Shown: positions 16,420 through 24,512, counted from the first letter of the stretch. The stretch is 64,000 nucleotides of DNA from Candidatus Uhrbacteria bacterium (GCA_016222815.1 JACRQE010000003.1:62001-126000); one strand, 5' to 3'. The notes: generated by a model from the sequence alone, not told the origin. A program made the numbers and translations.

Positions 16420-18639
16420 ATGCGTAAGTTTCTTACGTCTTTTTGTGCCGCGGTCATCGCTTTGGTACCGCTGGTTTCCTCGTTCGCGACGCCAATCGCT
16501 GCCAATGCCGCGACAACGGGCTTGATTAAAGGCCCCGGAGATACGGTTTATTGGAAGTCGACTGACGGAAAACGCTACGTTTTTCCGACCTATAATACGT
16601 TCCGCAGCTGGTACGGCGATGTTTCCCAGCCCATCCAGATGCTGACCGCCGATGAACTCGGGGTCATCCCGATTGGCGGCAACGTGACTTACAAACCAGG
16701 CGTCCGCCTGATCAAGGTCACGACCGACCCCAAGGTTTACGCTATTGCGCGTTACGGCATGTTGCGTTGGATTACGAGCGAATCACTCGCCGTCCAGCTG
16801 TACGGCGCTGACTGGGCGCGTAAAGTCGATGACCTGCCCGATCCGTTCTTCGTAAACTACAACATCGGGTCAAGCATAAATTCAACTGCAGATTATAGCC
16901 CCTCTGGCGAAAGCGCCGCAGTCTCGACGCCGGATGACAGTTTGAAGATGCCTGCCAGCCCGACTTCGCCGACACCCTCCGCCACGTCTCCGACCAACAC
17001 AGGCGCCCGCTTCACCACGGTCGCCAGCCGCACCACCATCACGTCGGGTGATTTGGTTAATTTGAGCGCAGTCCTGAATTCCCCGAATACGAACCCGGCC
17101 ATTACCCATTTCGACATCCTTGATCCCCGGACCAATGAGCCGCTCAAGACTTGCTGGAACGTGACGAGCTGCGACGTATCCCTCAATTTAGAGATCCGCC
17201 TGGGCGTGAACAGCGTCATCTTCCACGCCCGCGGTTACGATGCTTCGAACAACAAGGTCGCCGAAGAATGGTTCCCGACAATCTCCATCGCTCAGCCAGC
17301 ATCGTCAGCGACATCTTCTGTCTGGACCGAGTTTGGCGCAACCAACCTCTACCGCATGGCGGACGGCAGCTATACCTCGGATCAGTTCCATGTCAATGCG
17401 AGCGATTCTTCAGGGATCCGACGAATCGAAATGTTCAAGAATGACGGCCTCTACAATACTTGCGATTTCGGAACCGCCCAGAGCGGAACCAAGACCTGTC
17501 AGGTAGGGGTCTATGCCGTTGATTTTCCGGTCGGTACGGTCGTCAGCGTCTACGCCAAGATTACGAATGGGAATGGTGAGGTTACGCGATCAGACACCAA
17601 GACTTTCACCATCGTGAATTATGTATCGCCGTCTAGCCCGACAGCCCCGACCATCACTTCGCCCACGGCCAACCAAGTATTCACTAATTATCCGCGCACC
17701 CTCACGGTCACATGGGCTAATGACAGCCAGCCGTACCACGATGTCGAAGTCGCTTGCGATGTATGTGTTTCGGTCGCGAATCCTTACAGCGGCGCAACCA
17801 CATACACTGCGTCCAATTACCGGATGAATTATGCGCTGCCTGCTTTGGCCGGTGACAACACCTTCCGCGTCCGCGTGAAAGCCATCGACTCGAACTACGT
17901 AGCCGGACCATGGTCTAATTACGTCTATTTCAGCTTCAAGACCGCGCCTACCGCCTCGGCTCTCCAGGTCACTAGCGTCCAATTCCAGGATGCTACGGTC
18001 AATGACAATCTCGGCGCCAAGGTCGGTTTGACCTTCAACCATCAGCCGCAAAAGGTAGAGTTCTCGTTCACCTCGCCGACCGGCCAGAAGATCCTCAACG
18101 GTTATACTAACTTGATTAGAAGTTATGCCACACCTTTCAGCGACAATTATGTGATGCTCATGAACAACCTGGCCTCGAACGTGGATTACCAGTATTTGGT
18201 CACGGCCACGGATTGGGACGGGACCAAAGCCACGGCCCAAGGGATGTACCGTTCTCCGACCTTGGGCCAGCCCTATGCCTATCTCGACTATCAGGTCGTC
18301 GGTACTTCACAACAAGGGCAGATTGTGGTCAGCCCGTCCACGGCAGGTTGCAACTCCAGCAAATGCGGTTACAACTTCTTGACCAAAAATTACTCCGGAT
18401 ATTCCGGTGGCGCTTTCTACTCCGGTCTGTACAATGGCCAGTACCAGATTTTCGCCAATAACGTCGGCCAGGGAGGTTTGGCGCCCATAGCCAACGGGGA
18501 CGTGTCCGCACCGCTCGTAAGCAGTGGCTTGTATAACCGCTTCGGGGTCCCCCTGACCGTTGGTTCCTGGTACGCGGTCTATGATGAAGCTAACCAGATG
18601 TTCATCAAGGTCCACATTGCAAAGCTCGTGACTCCATAG
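16420..18639 (+). CDS. Large secreted modular surface protein
   Basis: The 739-aa protein has a clear signal peptide (residues 1-27, MRKFLTSFCAAVIALVPLVSS and ANAA cleavage region). Residues 30-150 hold two related segments (GPGDTVYWKSTDGKRYVFP and TTDPKVYAIARYGMLRWIT), as in exported proteins of CPR genomes. A Ser/Thr/Pro-rich linker (about 165-200) and several Ig/fibronectin-like beta domains follow. The in-frame codon at 16390 is less likely as start because ATG 16420 gives a clean signal peptide. Probably an outer-surface or S-layer-associated protein; function not established. Confidence 0.8.
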   Translation: MRKFLTSFCAAVIALVPLVSSFATPIAANAATTGLIKGPGDTVYWKSTDGKRYVFPTYNTFRSWYGDVSQPIQMLTADELGVIPIGGNVTYKPGVRLIKVTTDPKVYAIARYGMLRWITSESLAVQLYGADWARKVDDLPDPFFVNYNIGSSINSTADYSPSGESAAVSTPDDSLKMPASPTSPTPSATSPTNTGARFTTVASRTTITSGDLVNLSAVLNSPNTNPAITHFDILDPRTNEPLKTCWNVTSCDVSLNLEIRLGVNSVIFHARGYDASNNKVAEEWFPTISIAQPASSATSSVWTEFGATNLYRMADGSYTSDQFHVNASDSSGIRRIEMFKNDGLYNTCDFGTAQSGTKTCQVGVYAVDFPVGTVVSVYAKITNGNGEVTRSDTKTFTIVNYVSPSSPTAPTITSPTANQVFTNYPRTLTVTWANDSQPYHDVEVACDVCVSVANPYSGATTYTASNYRMNYALPALAGDNTFRVRVKAIDSNYVAGPWSNYVYFSFKTAPTASALQVTSVQFQDATVNDNLGAKVGLTFNHQPQKVEFSFTSPTGQKILNGYTNLIRSYATPFSDNYVMLMNNLASNVDYQYLVTATDWDGTKATAQGMYRSPTLGQPYAYLDYQVVGTSQQGQIVVSPSTAGCNSSKCGYNFLTKNYSGYSGGAFYSGLYNGQYQIFANNVGQGGLAPIANGDVSAPLVSSGLYNRFGVPLTVGSWYAVYDEANQMFIKVHIAKLVTP

Positions 18640-18658
18640 TCTGATGCATAAAAAACCA

Positions 18659-18684
18659 AAAAACAGCCCTTCCTGGGCTGTTTT
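18659..18684 (+). terminator. Hairpin terminator after the 16420 gene
   Basis: The stem CAGCCC/GGGCTG with loop TTCCT is followed by TTTT and preceded by an A-rich run. Confidence 0.8.
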
Positions 18685-18734
18685 CGGTCAATCCGTGATC
18701 ATTGACTGACCTGGCTTTTTTGCCTCTCTTGCGC

Positions 18735-18740
18735 TAATAT
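18735..18740 (+). promoter_or_regulatory. -10 box implying a leaderless GTG start of scpA
   Basis: TAATAT ends 6 nt before the GTG at 18747. No Shine-Dalgarno can fit, so initiation must be leaderless if this box is used. Confidence 0.5.
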
Positions 18741-18746
18741 TCGGAT

Positions 18747-19490
18747 GTGGGCGTAACGTTCAAGATTGAGCATTTCGAAGGTCCATTAGACCTCCTGCTT
18801 CAGCTTGTTGAGCAGGAGAAGCTTGATATTTCCCATGTTTCCCTGGCTGCCGTGGCTGACCAGTTCGTGTCTTACATGCGGTCCTCGCCCGAGATCCCGC
18901 TCGAGGAAATGGCGGACTTCCTGGTCGTGGCCGCCAAGCTCGTTTACCTCAAGTCCAAGCTTTTGATGCCCGACCTTTCCGAGGCTGAATTGGATGAAGG
19001 TCCCGACCTCGAGACCCAGCTCCGCATGTACCGTGAGTTCGTCAAAGTTTCGCGCAAAGTCGATTCCCTTTGGCGCTCCAAGCTCCGGTCATACGCCAGG
19101 GTCAAGCGCGCTTTCCGCCAGCAGGAAGTCAAATTCTCGCCGCCGCCCGAAGTCACCCAGGACTTGATGCGCGAAACCATGGGCCGGATCATCTCGCGCC
19201 TGACCCCGCTCCTCAAACTCCCGAAAGCCGCTCTGGAACGCGTCGTCTCGGTCCAAGAGAAGATTAAACAGCTGTTCAGTCACGTCCGCGAAAAGACCCG
19301 TATGACTTTCTCGAGTTTCGTGGGACGCGGCGCCACGCGGACCGAAGCCGTCGCCTGTTTCCTGGCTTTGCTCGAACTCGTCAAACAGCGTTTCGTCCGC
19401 GTCAGCCAGACCGATCCGTTCGATGATATCGATATCGAAAACCACCCTGAACCTCCGGCCAACGATCCGTTCGCCGAATCATTTATATGA
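18747..19490 (+). CDS. scpA: Segregation and condensation protein A
   Basis: ScpA is the kleisin that bridges SMC heads in the condensin-like SMC-ScpAB complex. The 247-aa protein begins with the diagnostic FEGPLDLLLQLVEQEKLDI and continues with EEMADFLVVAAKLVYLKSKLLMP, the SMC-neck-binding N-terminal region. A helical linker and a C-terminal winged-helix segment follow. The start is a GTG placed right after a -10 box. It overlaps scpB by 4 nt. No smc gene lies in this window. Confidence 0.95.
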   Translation: MGVTFKIEHFEGPLDLLLQLVEQEKLDISHVSLAAVADQFVSYMRSSPEIPLEEMADFLVVAAKLVYLKSKLLMPDLSEAELDEGPDLETQLRMYREFVKVSRKVDSLWRSKLRSYARVKRAFRQQEVKFSPPPEVTQDLMRETMGRIISRLTPLLKLPKAALERVVSVQEKIKQLFSHVREKTRMTFSSFVGRGATRTEAVACFLALLELVKQRFVRVSQTDPFDDIDIENHPEPPANDPFAESFI

Positions 19491-20110
19491 CCTTGGACCA
19501 AACCATCGAAGCCATGCTCTTCGCCGCCGCTAAACCGTTTCCCATCAAACGGTTGGCTGAAGTCACCCAGTCTCCGGCGCCTGATGTCGAATCCGCCCTC
19601 AAGGTTTTGGCCGAACGTCTGGATGCCTCGGGCAGCGCCATCATGTTGCAGAAGAACGGCCATGAGTACGAATTGGTGACGCGACCGGATGCGGCCGAAG
19701 CCGTGGCCCAGGTCGTGAACGAAGAGGCGCAAGGCGAGCTCTCACGCGCCGCACTCGAAGCCCTGACTATCCTGGCATATCGCGGACCCATGACGCGCGC
19801 CGAGCTCGAACAGATCCGCGGCGTCCATTCCTCCATCATCTTGCGCAACCTGATGCTCCGCGGCCTCATCGAACAAGCTGAAGACGACCGTCTTGGCCAA
19901 CCGGTCTACGCTGTGACCTTCGAGTTCCTGAATCACCTCGGGGTGAAAGGCGTGGACGAACTTCCGGAATATGCGGATTTGCGCGGCCATGCCGTCATCA
20001 CCGACATGCTCGCCCAACTCGAAGCCACACCAGTCAAAAGCGAAGCAACTGCGTCCGCCGAACAGGTTCGACAGCCGGCCGAAGGTGTTGCAGACGAAAC
20101 CCAAAAATAA
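19487..20110 (+). CDS. scpB: Segregation and condensation protein B
   Basis: ScpB (207 aa) dimerises through tandem winged helices and binds ScpA. Conserved pieces are TIEAMLFAAAKPFPIKRLAE at the N-terminus, LSRAALEALTILAYRGPMTRAELEQIRGV in the middle and FLNHLGVKGVDELPE near residue 155. The C-terminal 40 residues are a poorly conserved polar tail. The start codon overlaps the end of scpA, so the two are coupled. Confidence 0.95.
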   Translation: MTLDQTIEAMLFAAAKPFPIKRLAEVTQSPAPDVESALKVLAERLDASGSAIMLQKNGHEYELVTRPDAAEAVAQVVNEEAQGELSRAALEALTILAYRGPMTRAELEQIRGVHSSIILRNLMLRGLIEQAEDDRLGQPVYAVTFEFLNHLGVKGVDELPEYADLRGHAVITDMLAQLEATPVKSEATASAEQVRQPAEGVADETQK

Positions 20111-20134
20111 AAAACCGAAATAAATACCATAATT

Positions 20135-21040
20135 ATGCTCGGAAGTTTACTCGGATCCCTCATCGCCCTGACTCTCGCTTCCCCCGGCCAAATCCCGTCC
20201 GGCATCACCCTGAATACCTTGCCTCAAGCCAACGATGTCGTGAAACCCCAGCCCCCGGTCAAGCGCCGCACCGACAGCCTGGGCATCAAGACCTTGGCTC
20301 CTTCGGCTTTCGTGGCCGATGTGGCCACGGGCAATGTCCTGTTCGCCAAAGACGCCCACCGCGTCATGCCGATCGCCAGTCTTACCAAACTCATGACCGC
20401 CATGGTGCTGTTGGACAGCGGTGTGGACCTCAAACAGACAGTGGTCATGAAAGATCAGGACTTCGACCGCGAAAGCAAGGGCGTCTTCAAAGTAGGGGAA
20501 GAGCTGACCTATGGCGATCTGCTGAAGACCATGCTCGTCGGTTCGATCAACGCTTCGGCCAGTGCTATCGCCCGGGCCAGCATGGGCACCGATAAATTCA
20601 TCGCAGCCATGAACGCCAAAGCCGTGGAAATGGGTCTGAAATCGCCGCACTACGAAGATCCCTCTGGTTTGGATCCCGACAACCGCGCCAGTGCGGCTGA
20701 TATCGCAGCCATCATCACCAAAGCTTCGAGCTATCCCGAGATCCGCGATGTCTCGCATCTGTCCGAAGTCACGGTCCGCGGTCTGCGCACCGGACAGGCC
20801 TATACGGTCAAATCCACGAACCTGTTGTTGGGCTCATTCATCAACCGCAAGCCATATTCGGTCGTGACTGCCAAGACCGGTTCTCTCCCCGAAGCCGGCT
20901 ACAACATGGCCCAAGTGACGCGCAACCTGGATGGGCATGAAATCGTGGCCGTGGAGTTAGGCAACGACAACCACTTCGGTCGTTTCCAGGACATAAAATC
21001 CCTGACCTACTGGGCTTTCGATACCTACGAGTGGAGGTGA
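20135..21040 (+). CDS. D-alanyl-D-alanine carboxypeptidase, DacA/PBP5 family (S11)
   Basis: This serine peptidase would trim the terminal D-Ala from peptidoglycan stem peptides outside the membrane. The three active-site motifs are present: SLTK (Ser82, Lys85), SIN (137-139) and KTGS (247-250). A short hydrophobic N-terminus (1-16) is a probable signal peptide. The 301 aa cover the catalytic domain only; the C-terminal membrane-binding beta domain of classical PBP5 is missing. It follows scpB closely and may share its transcript. Confidence 0.9.
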   Translation: MLGSLLGSLIALTLASPGQIPSGITLNTLPQANDVVKPQPPVKRRTDSLGIKTLAPSAFVADVATGNVLFAKDAHRVMPIASLTKLMTAMVLLDSGVDLKQTVVMKDQDFDRESKGVFKVGEELTYGDLLKTMLVGSINASASAIARASMGTDKFIAAMNAKAVEMGLKSPHYEDPSGLDPDNRASAADIAAIITKASSYPEIRDVSHLSEVTVRGLRTGQAYTVKSTNLLLGSFINRKPYSVVTAKTGSLPEAGYNMAQVTRNLDGHEIVAVELGNDNHFGRFQDIKSLTYWAFDTYEWR

Positions 21041-21127
21041 GCGGAATCATGTAACACGTTACATGTAGCACGATTCAGCTCTGCGCATACTGTTACGTGT
21101 TTCGTGTTACGTGCTACATGAACCATT
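21041..21127. repeat. Word-repeat hairpin element, copy 3
   Basis: The gap before the glycosyltransferase contains ATGTAACACGTTACATG and, further right, CGTGTTACGTGCTACATG. They are inverted relative to each other around a core GCGCATACTGTTACG. The architecture (word-built arms, xATACTG core) matches the elements at 9377 and 9851, although the words differ. Confidence 0.6.
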
Positions 21128-22294
21128 ATGCAAATCGGAATTGACTTGCGCTGCATCCCGGCAGAAGGCGACAATGGCGCCGGTATTCCGCATGCTTCGC
21201 GCGAGCTCGTCAGGGCGCTGCTCAATTCCGCCGGGCATGACGATGCTTGGACCCTGTATCTGCCGAAAAATTCCGCGTCAGGCGACGGCCGATCGCTTTT
21301 CCAGGAATGCTACGGCAAAAATTGCCGCATCGTGAAGATCGCTTCGGCTACCGGCGGGGCTTTGCGCAAAGCTCTGTCTGAACATCCATGCCAAATCCTG
21401 CTTGTCCCGTCCGGCGCGGTCGCCCTGGGTATGCGTATGCCTGTCGTGCCTTGGGTCCACGACATCGCCATCTTCGACCATCCAGAATGGTTTCCGCAAT
21501 CAATTTTCCAGCGCACGCTCACGACTAACCTTTTTCGCAAAGGCATCACAAAAGCGCCGCGCGTCTTGGCCGTCTCGGAATTCACCAAGTCACAACTGGT
21601 TTCCCATTTCTCCCTCGATGTCTCGCGTATCAACGTGACCTGGGAAGGCGGGGATCATGTCCTGGCTAATCTCCGTGATAAAGGATTGGCCGAAGCGAAA
21701 CAACGAGCCAGAGCCAGGATGAAGGCCCGCGGGATCGATAATCCGTTCATCCTCTGCCTGGGGACGCTCGAACCGCGCAAGAATATCCCCACTTTGCTCA
21801 AGGCTTGGTCACAGGCCCGTCTGTCGTTTCGCCGCCGTACCGATTTGGTCATCGCCGGACGCGACGGTTGGAAGCTGGGACCAATCATGAAGTCTTTGGA
21901 TACCGCAAAAGCCGGCCAATCCGGGATAAACTCGCATCTCCATCGCATCGAAACGCCGACCGATGAGCATCGTCGCGATCTGTTGTTGGCGGCTGATGCC
22001 GTGGCTTTACCATCGCTCTACGAAGGTTTCGGTCTTGTGGCGCTCGAAGCCATGCAAGCAGGGACGGCAGTCTTGGCTTCGACCAGCGGTGCTCTACCCG
22101 AAGTCATCGGACAAGCCGGCGTCCTGCTCCAATCGGAAGACACCGATGCCTGGCGGGATGCTTTGGTGGATTTGATTGACGACCACGAGAAGCGTCGCCA
22201 GCTCGCCGACGCAGGCAAGTCGCGGAGCTTGGATTTCACTTGGGAGAACGCCGCGCGAGTCGCTTATGGCGTCTTGACGCAAGTCAAGGCATAG
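21128..22294 (+). CDS. Glycosyltransferase, GT4/GT-B family
   Basis: The 388-aa protein shows the two Rossmann-like halves of GT-B enzymes. The C-terminal half carries FILCLGTLEPRKNIPTLLKA, then AVALPSLYEGFGLVALEAMQAGTAVLASTSGALPEV, the EGFG...E nucleotide-sugar site typical of GT4. The N-terminal RCIPAEGDNGAGIPHASRELVRAL is the acceptor-side start. It likely makes a surface polysaccharide or glycolipid; the sugar is unknown. The promoter of the following tRNA lies inside its 3' end. Confidence 0.9.
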   Translation: MQIGIDLRCIPAEGDNGAGIPHASRELVRALLNSAGHDDAWTLYLPKNSASGDGRSLFQECYGKNCRIVKIASATGGALRKALSEHPCQILLVPSGAVALGMRMPVVPWVHDIAIFDHPEWFPQSIFQRTLTTNLFRKGITKAPRVLAVSEFTKSQLVSHFSLDVSRINVTWEGGDHVLANLRDKGLAEAKQRARARMKARGIDNPFILCLGTLEPRKNIPTLLKAWSQARLSFRRRTDLVIAGRDGWKLGPIMKSLDTAKAGQSGINSHLHRIETPTDEHRRDLLLAADAVALPSLYEGFGLVALEAMQAGTAVLASTSGALPEVIGQAGVLLQSEDTDAWRDALVDLIDDHEKRRQLADAGKSRSLDFTWENAARVAYGVLTQVKA

Positions 22295-22302
22295 GCTATA
22301 GT
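22274..22302 (+). promoter_or_regulatory. Promoter of the initiator tRNA gene
   Basis: TTGACG, a 17-nt spacer and TATAGT. The -35 and spacer lie in the last codons of the glycosyltransferase gene. The tRNA begins about 28 nt after the -10. Confidence 0.7.
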
Positions 22303-22329
22303 TGCGCCAGCCAGTAATCCACAATTTAT

Positions 22330-22405
22330 CGCGGGATAGAGCAGTTGGCAGCTCGCCAGGCCCATAACCTGGAGGTCGCCGGTTCGAGTCCGGCTCCCGC
22401 AACCA
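22330..22405 (+). tRNA. Initiator tRNA-fMet (CAT)
   Basis: A complete cloverleaf with encoded CCA. The C1-A72 mismatch at the acceptor end is the bacterial initiator hallmark. The anticodon stem is CCAGG/CCTGG, so pair 29-41 is A-U rather than the usual third G-C. The loop CCCATAA has C33 instead of the near-universal U33. Confidence 0.92.
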
Positions 22406-22411
22406 AATCAA

Positions 22412-22435
22412 AAAACACCCAAACGGGTGTTTTTT
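22412..22435 (+). terminator. Terminator after tRNA-fMet
   Basis: AAAACACCC, loop AAAC, then GGGTGTTTTTT. Confidence 0.85.
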
Positions 22436-22440
22436 GATTT

Positions 22441-22480
22441 GTCCTGAGCGGAGGCCGTCTGACGGCCGGAGTCGAAGGAC
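22441..22480. repeat. Imperfect palindrome of the GTCCTGAGC...GTCGAAGGAC type
   Basis: GTCCTGAGCGGAGGCCGTC and GGCCGGAGTCGAAGGAC form an imperfect inverted repeat around TGAC. Palindromes with these ends are widespread intergenic repeats in bacterial and metagenomic sequence. One copy was seen in this window. Confidence 0.6.
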
Positions 22481-22550
22481 CTCCAATCCTTGACACTTCG
22501 ACCCTAAGCTGTCAGGGTAATCTGGCCCTTTTTCATCAAGGAGTTGTCCG

Positions 22551-23201
22551 ATGAACGCACGTGACTGGGTCATCTGGTCCGACGTGGGTAACGTCATGGC
22601 CCCTTTTTTTCTGGAACGGTATTCCGTGAACTTGTGCCGTCTCACCGGCATGCCGCAGGATCTGATCAAACAGCGGCTGTGGGGCTTGCCCTCCGGAGAG
22701 AGACTCCACTGGGGCATCCTGACCGGTGAGGTCAAGATGGACGAGTATCGTCGAGGCGTAGAGATGCTTCTGGGCACAGCCCTGCCCGACCATGATTTCT
22801 GGCCTGCTTTCAACGACATCTTCGAACCCAATCCGAACCTCATCCAGGTCTACGAGCATCTGCGCCGTACGCGGCAGGTCAAACGGATCATCCTGATGAC
22901 CGATGCCGACCCGTGTCGCTTGAAGCATTCCATGAAACTCTGCCGTTTCGAGCCTGATGACATCGTCGCGAGCTATGACATCGGGCGCCGAAAGCCTGAC
23001 GTGGCCATGTTCTCCAAGGGGATCATGCTGGCCGCCAGCGACCCCGACCGCATAGTCTACCTCGACGACCTCCAGGAGAACGTCCTTGCCGCCCGCGAAC
23101 TCGGCGTCCAAAGCATCCACTTTTTGTACGATCGACTCGGGTTGAAAGACGCGAACGAAATCGCCTTTGGAGAACTCCGTGCCCTGGGTTTTTCCTTCTG
23201 A
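22551..23201 (+). CDS. HAD-superfamily hydrolase, YihX-like
   Basis: The 216-aa protein carries HAD motifs in order: motif I WSDVGNVM (Asp10 as nucleophile, with the D-x-G-N-V variant seen in YihX-type sugar phosphatases), motif II ILMTDAD, motif III GRRKPD, and motif IV VYLDDLQENVLAA. A helical cap lies between motifs I and II. The family hydrolyses small phosphorylated metabolites; the substrate is unknown. The ATG has an AAGGAG Shine-Dalgarno at good spacing, and a -10-like TAATCT lies at 22518. It is a single-gene unit between two tRNA genes with its own terminator. Confidence 0.85.
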   Translation: MNARDWVIWSDVGNVMAPFFLERYSVNLCRLTGMPQDLIKQRLWGLPSGERLHWGILTGEVKMDEYRRGVEMLLGTALPDHDFWPAFNDIFEPNPNLIQVYEHLRRTRQVKRIILMTDADPCRLKHSMKLCRFEPDDIVASYDIGRRKPDVAMFSKGIMLAASDPDRIVYLDDLQENVLAARELGVQSIHFLYDRLGLKDANEIAFGELRALGFSF

Positions 23202-23206
23202 TCATT

Positions 23207-23242
23207 GCCCCGCCGCACCATGCGACGGGGCTTGCTTTTTTT
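23207..23242 (+). terminator. Terminator after the HAD gene
   Basis: An 11-nt arm GCCCCGCCGCA pairs with TGCGACGGGGC (one mismatch), followed by a T7 run. Confidence 0.85.
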
Positions 23243-23260
23243 AGGTCTTAGTAGTATATT
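23232..23260 (+). promoter_or_regulatory. Promoter of the tRNA at 23316
   Basis: TTGCTT, a 17-nt spacer and TATATT. The -35 overlaps the T-run of the preceding terminator. Confidence 0.6.
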
Positions 23261-23288
23261 TTCGCCACAAAATACTCGAGTTGTCGTG

Positions 23289-23322
23289 CCCCGGCACGTC
23301 GCTCGAGAGCGACGTGCCGGGG
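23289..23322 (+). promoter_or_regulatory. Perfect 15-bp hairpin overlapping the 5' end of the tRNA
   Basis: CCCCGGCACGTCGCT and AGCGACGTGCCGGGG are exact reverse complements separated by CGAG. The last seven bases of the right arm (23316-23322) are the 5' acceptor strand of the tRNA. The leader can therefore pair with and hide that strand. Confidence 0.8.
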
Positions 23323-23392
23323 TAGCTCAGTTGGTTAGAGCGCGGGACTCATAAGCCCGAGGTCGCCGGTTCAATTCCGGCCCCCGGTACCA
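23316..23392 (+). tRNA. tRNA with CAT anticodon (elongator Met, or Ile2 if modified to lysidine)
   Basis: A full cloverleaf of 77 nt with encoded CCA. The D-arm is identical to common Met/Ile tRNAs and the loop CTCATAA gives anticodon CAT. The acceptor starts with a G1-U72 wobble, so it is not the initiator. Pair 31-39 is an A-G mismatch. Sequence alone does not separate tRNA-Met from tRNA-Ile(k2CAU). Confidence 0.88.
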
Positions 23393-23398
23393 TACAGG

Positions 23399-23425
23399 AA
23401 CTCTTCCAGAAATGGGGGAGTTTTT
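23399..23425 (+). terminator. Terminator after the 23316 tRNA
   Basis: AACTCTTCC pairs imperfectly with GGGGGAGTT, followed by T5. Confidence 0.65.
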
Positions 23426-23448
23426 GTTTATCCCGCAGGGACGCTCCC

Positions 23449-23477
23449 TTGACTATTTATCCTGTTTGGTGTAATTT
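23449..23477 (+). promoter_or_regulatory. Sigma70 promoter of the lipoprotein gene at 23514
   Basis: TTGACT, a 17-nt spacer and TAATTT, followed by an AGGAGG Shine-Dalgarno before the ATG. Confidence 0.7.
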
Positions 23478-23513
23478 TCTCCATCGCTCATTTCTGCAAT
23501 CAGGAGGTCGAAG

Positions 23514-23900
23514 ATGTCGAAGCTGTCGGTTCTCTTGCTCATCGCGTTGGTCGGATGTGCTGGCCGGCCTTCGTCCTCTCCCGCAACGCAATCGCCGGAG
23601 ACTCGAAGCGAGCTGCCGGATCAGATGACCGAAAAGCAATCCGCCCTGCACCAGCTCGGTCGGGACCAGGAGGGTGTCAGCCAGTTGGGGGAGGCGACCG
23701 AAATCGTCGCTTGCTGGGGCTGCCTGGCCGAAAGCATTTGCGATGACTTCGCACCCATAAAAGCTATGGAGGCACTTATGGCCACTTGTCCATCAGGCAG
23801 GGCGACCATGATAGGTTTCTACGAAGTCCAACGGGCAAGGAATGGCGTCGCATCCTGCTTTCGTTATCAGTTGCCGACCGCAGGCTTCAAGTGTCAGTGA
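23514..23900 (+). CDS. Small lipoprotein, paralogue of 24513-24896
   Basis: The 128-aa protein has a lipoprotein signal peptide with lipobox LVGC (Cys15). The mature part has the layout 'ALHQLGRDQEGVSQLGEATEIVAC-W-G-C...C-D' followed by a CPSG motif and 'SCFRYQLPTAGFKC'. The same cysteine and sequence pattern recurs in the divergently oriented lipoprotein at 24513, so these are paralogues. Conserved Cys suggest disulfides. Function is unknown. It has a clear promoter, Shine-Dalgarno and terminator. Confidence 0.8.
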   Translation: MSKLSVLLLIALVGCAGRPSSSPATQSPETRSELPDQMTEKQSALHQLGRDQEGVSQLGEATEIVACWGCLAESICDDFAPIKAMEALMATCPSGRATMIGFYEVQRARNGVASCFRYQLPTAGFKCQ

Positions 23901-23911
23901 CTCAATCTCAA

Positions 23912-23941
23912 AAACCGCCCCGGTGTCCACCAGGGCGGTTT
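23912..23941 (+). terminator. Terminator of the 23514 gene
   Basis: AAACCGCCC and GGGCGGTTT with a 12-nt loop, 11 nt after the stop. Confidence 0.8.
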
Positions 23942-23955
23942 CATCATATAAATAA

Positions 23956-23985
23956 ACGCCCCATGCGTTGTCTGGCATGGGGCGT
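23956..23985 (-). terminator. Hairpin terminator of the minus-strand pair
   Basis: A perfect 11-bp stem ACGCCCCATGC/GCATGGGGCGT lies just past the stop of the minus-strand gene at 23989. On the minus strand it is followed by a weak T/A-rich tail. Confidence 0.7.
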
Positions 23986-23988
23986 GAG

Positions 23989-24492
23989 TCAAGTCTTGGG
24001 CGGGATCGAGGAGGGTTCGGCTCGGAAGCTCAAAGCTTTCAGGTTCTCGAGCCGTTGGGCGATGGCTTGCATTTCGGTCCTCGCCCCATCCTGGAGGAAG
24101 ATGAGGAACTTCTCGAAGCCTTGTTCCCAGGTATCTGTGGTCCAGACCGGTGGAGTGCCGGATACCGAGAGGTGGATATCATCCCTGCACACGACCGTCC
24201 CGTCGTGGTTGAAGTGGATCTCCCATTCGGTCACCCCGTTGCGGGTCAGGTTGACTCTAAGCGACAAGTGCCGGATGTCCGTGTTCATTTCGGAGAGCGG
24301 GGATTCGTAGGCGTCGATCACTTCTCCCACGGCGCTATCCAATTGGCTGAACGCCTGGTCGAACCGCAGCCGGGAGTCTTGGTCCAGATCCAGCGACCAT
24401 TCGAATCCTGGCGCTTGGGGAATGATGATTTCGCGTCGTTCGCTCTCCATGAGGTCGAGGGTGTAGGTTACGGTCCTGGTGTTATCGTTCAT
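23989..24492 (-). CDS. Orphan protein of unknown function (167 aa)
   Basis: I do not recognise this protein. It is acidic and soluble-looking, with a beta-rich start (TRTVTYTLDLMESERREIIIP), a helical middle and strands with LSLRVNLTRNGVTEWEIHFNHDG. There is no signal peptide. The frame opens at 24570, inside the upstream lipoprotein gene. ATG 24492 is preferred because a GGGGGGA Shine-Dalgarno-like tract precedes it and it lies 20 nt after the lipoprotein stop. It probably forms a two-gene unit with the lipoprotein. Confidence 0.7.
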   Translation of the reverse strand: MNDNTRTVTYTLDLMESERREIIIPQAPGFEWSLDLDQDSRLRFDQAFSQLDSAVGEVIDAYESPLSEMNTDIRHLSLRVNLTRNGVTEWEIHFNHDGTVVCRDDIHLSVSGTPPVWTTDTWEQGFEKFLIFLQDGARTEMQAIAQRLENLKALSFRAEPSSIPPKT

Positions 24493-24512
24493 CGATTCCC
24501 CCCCGTTCTGTC

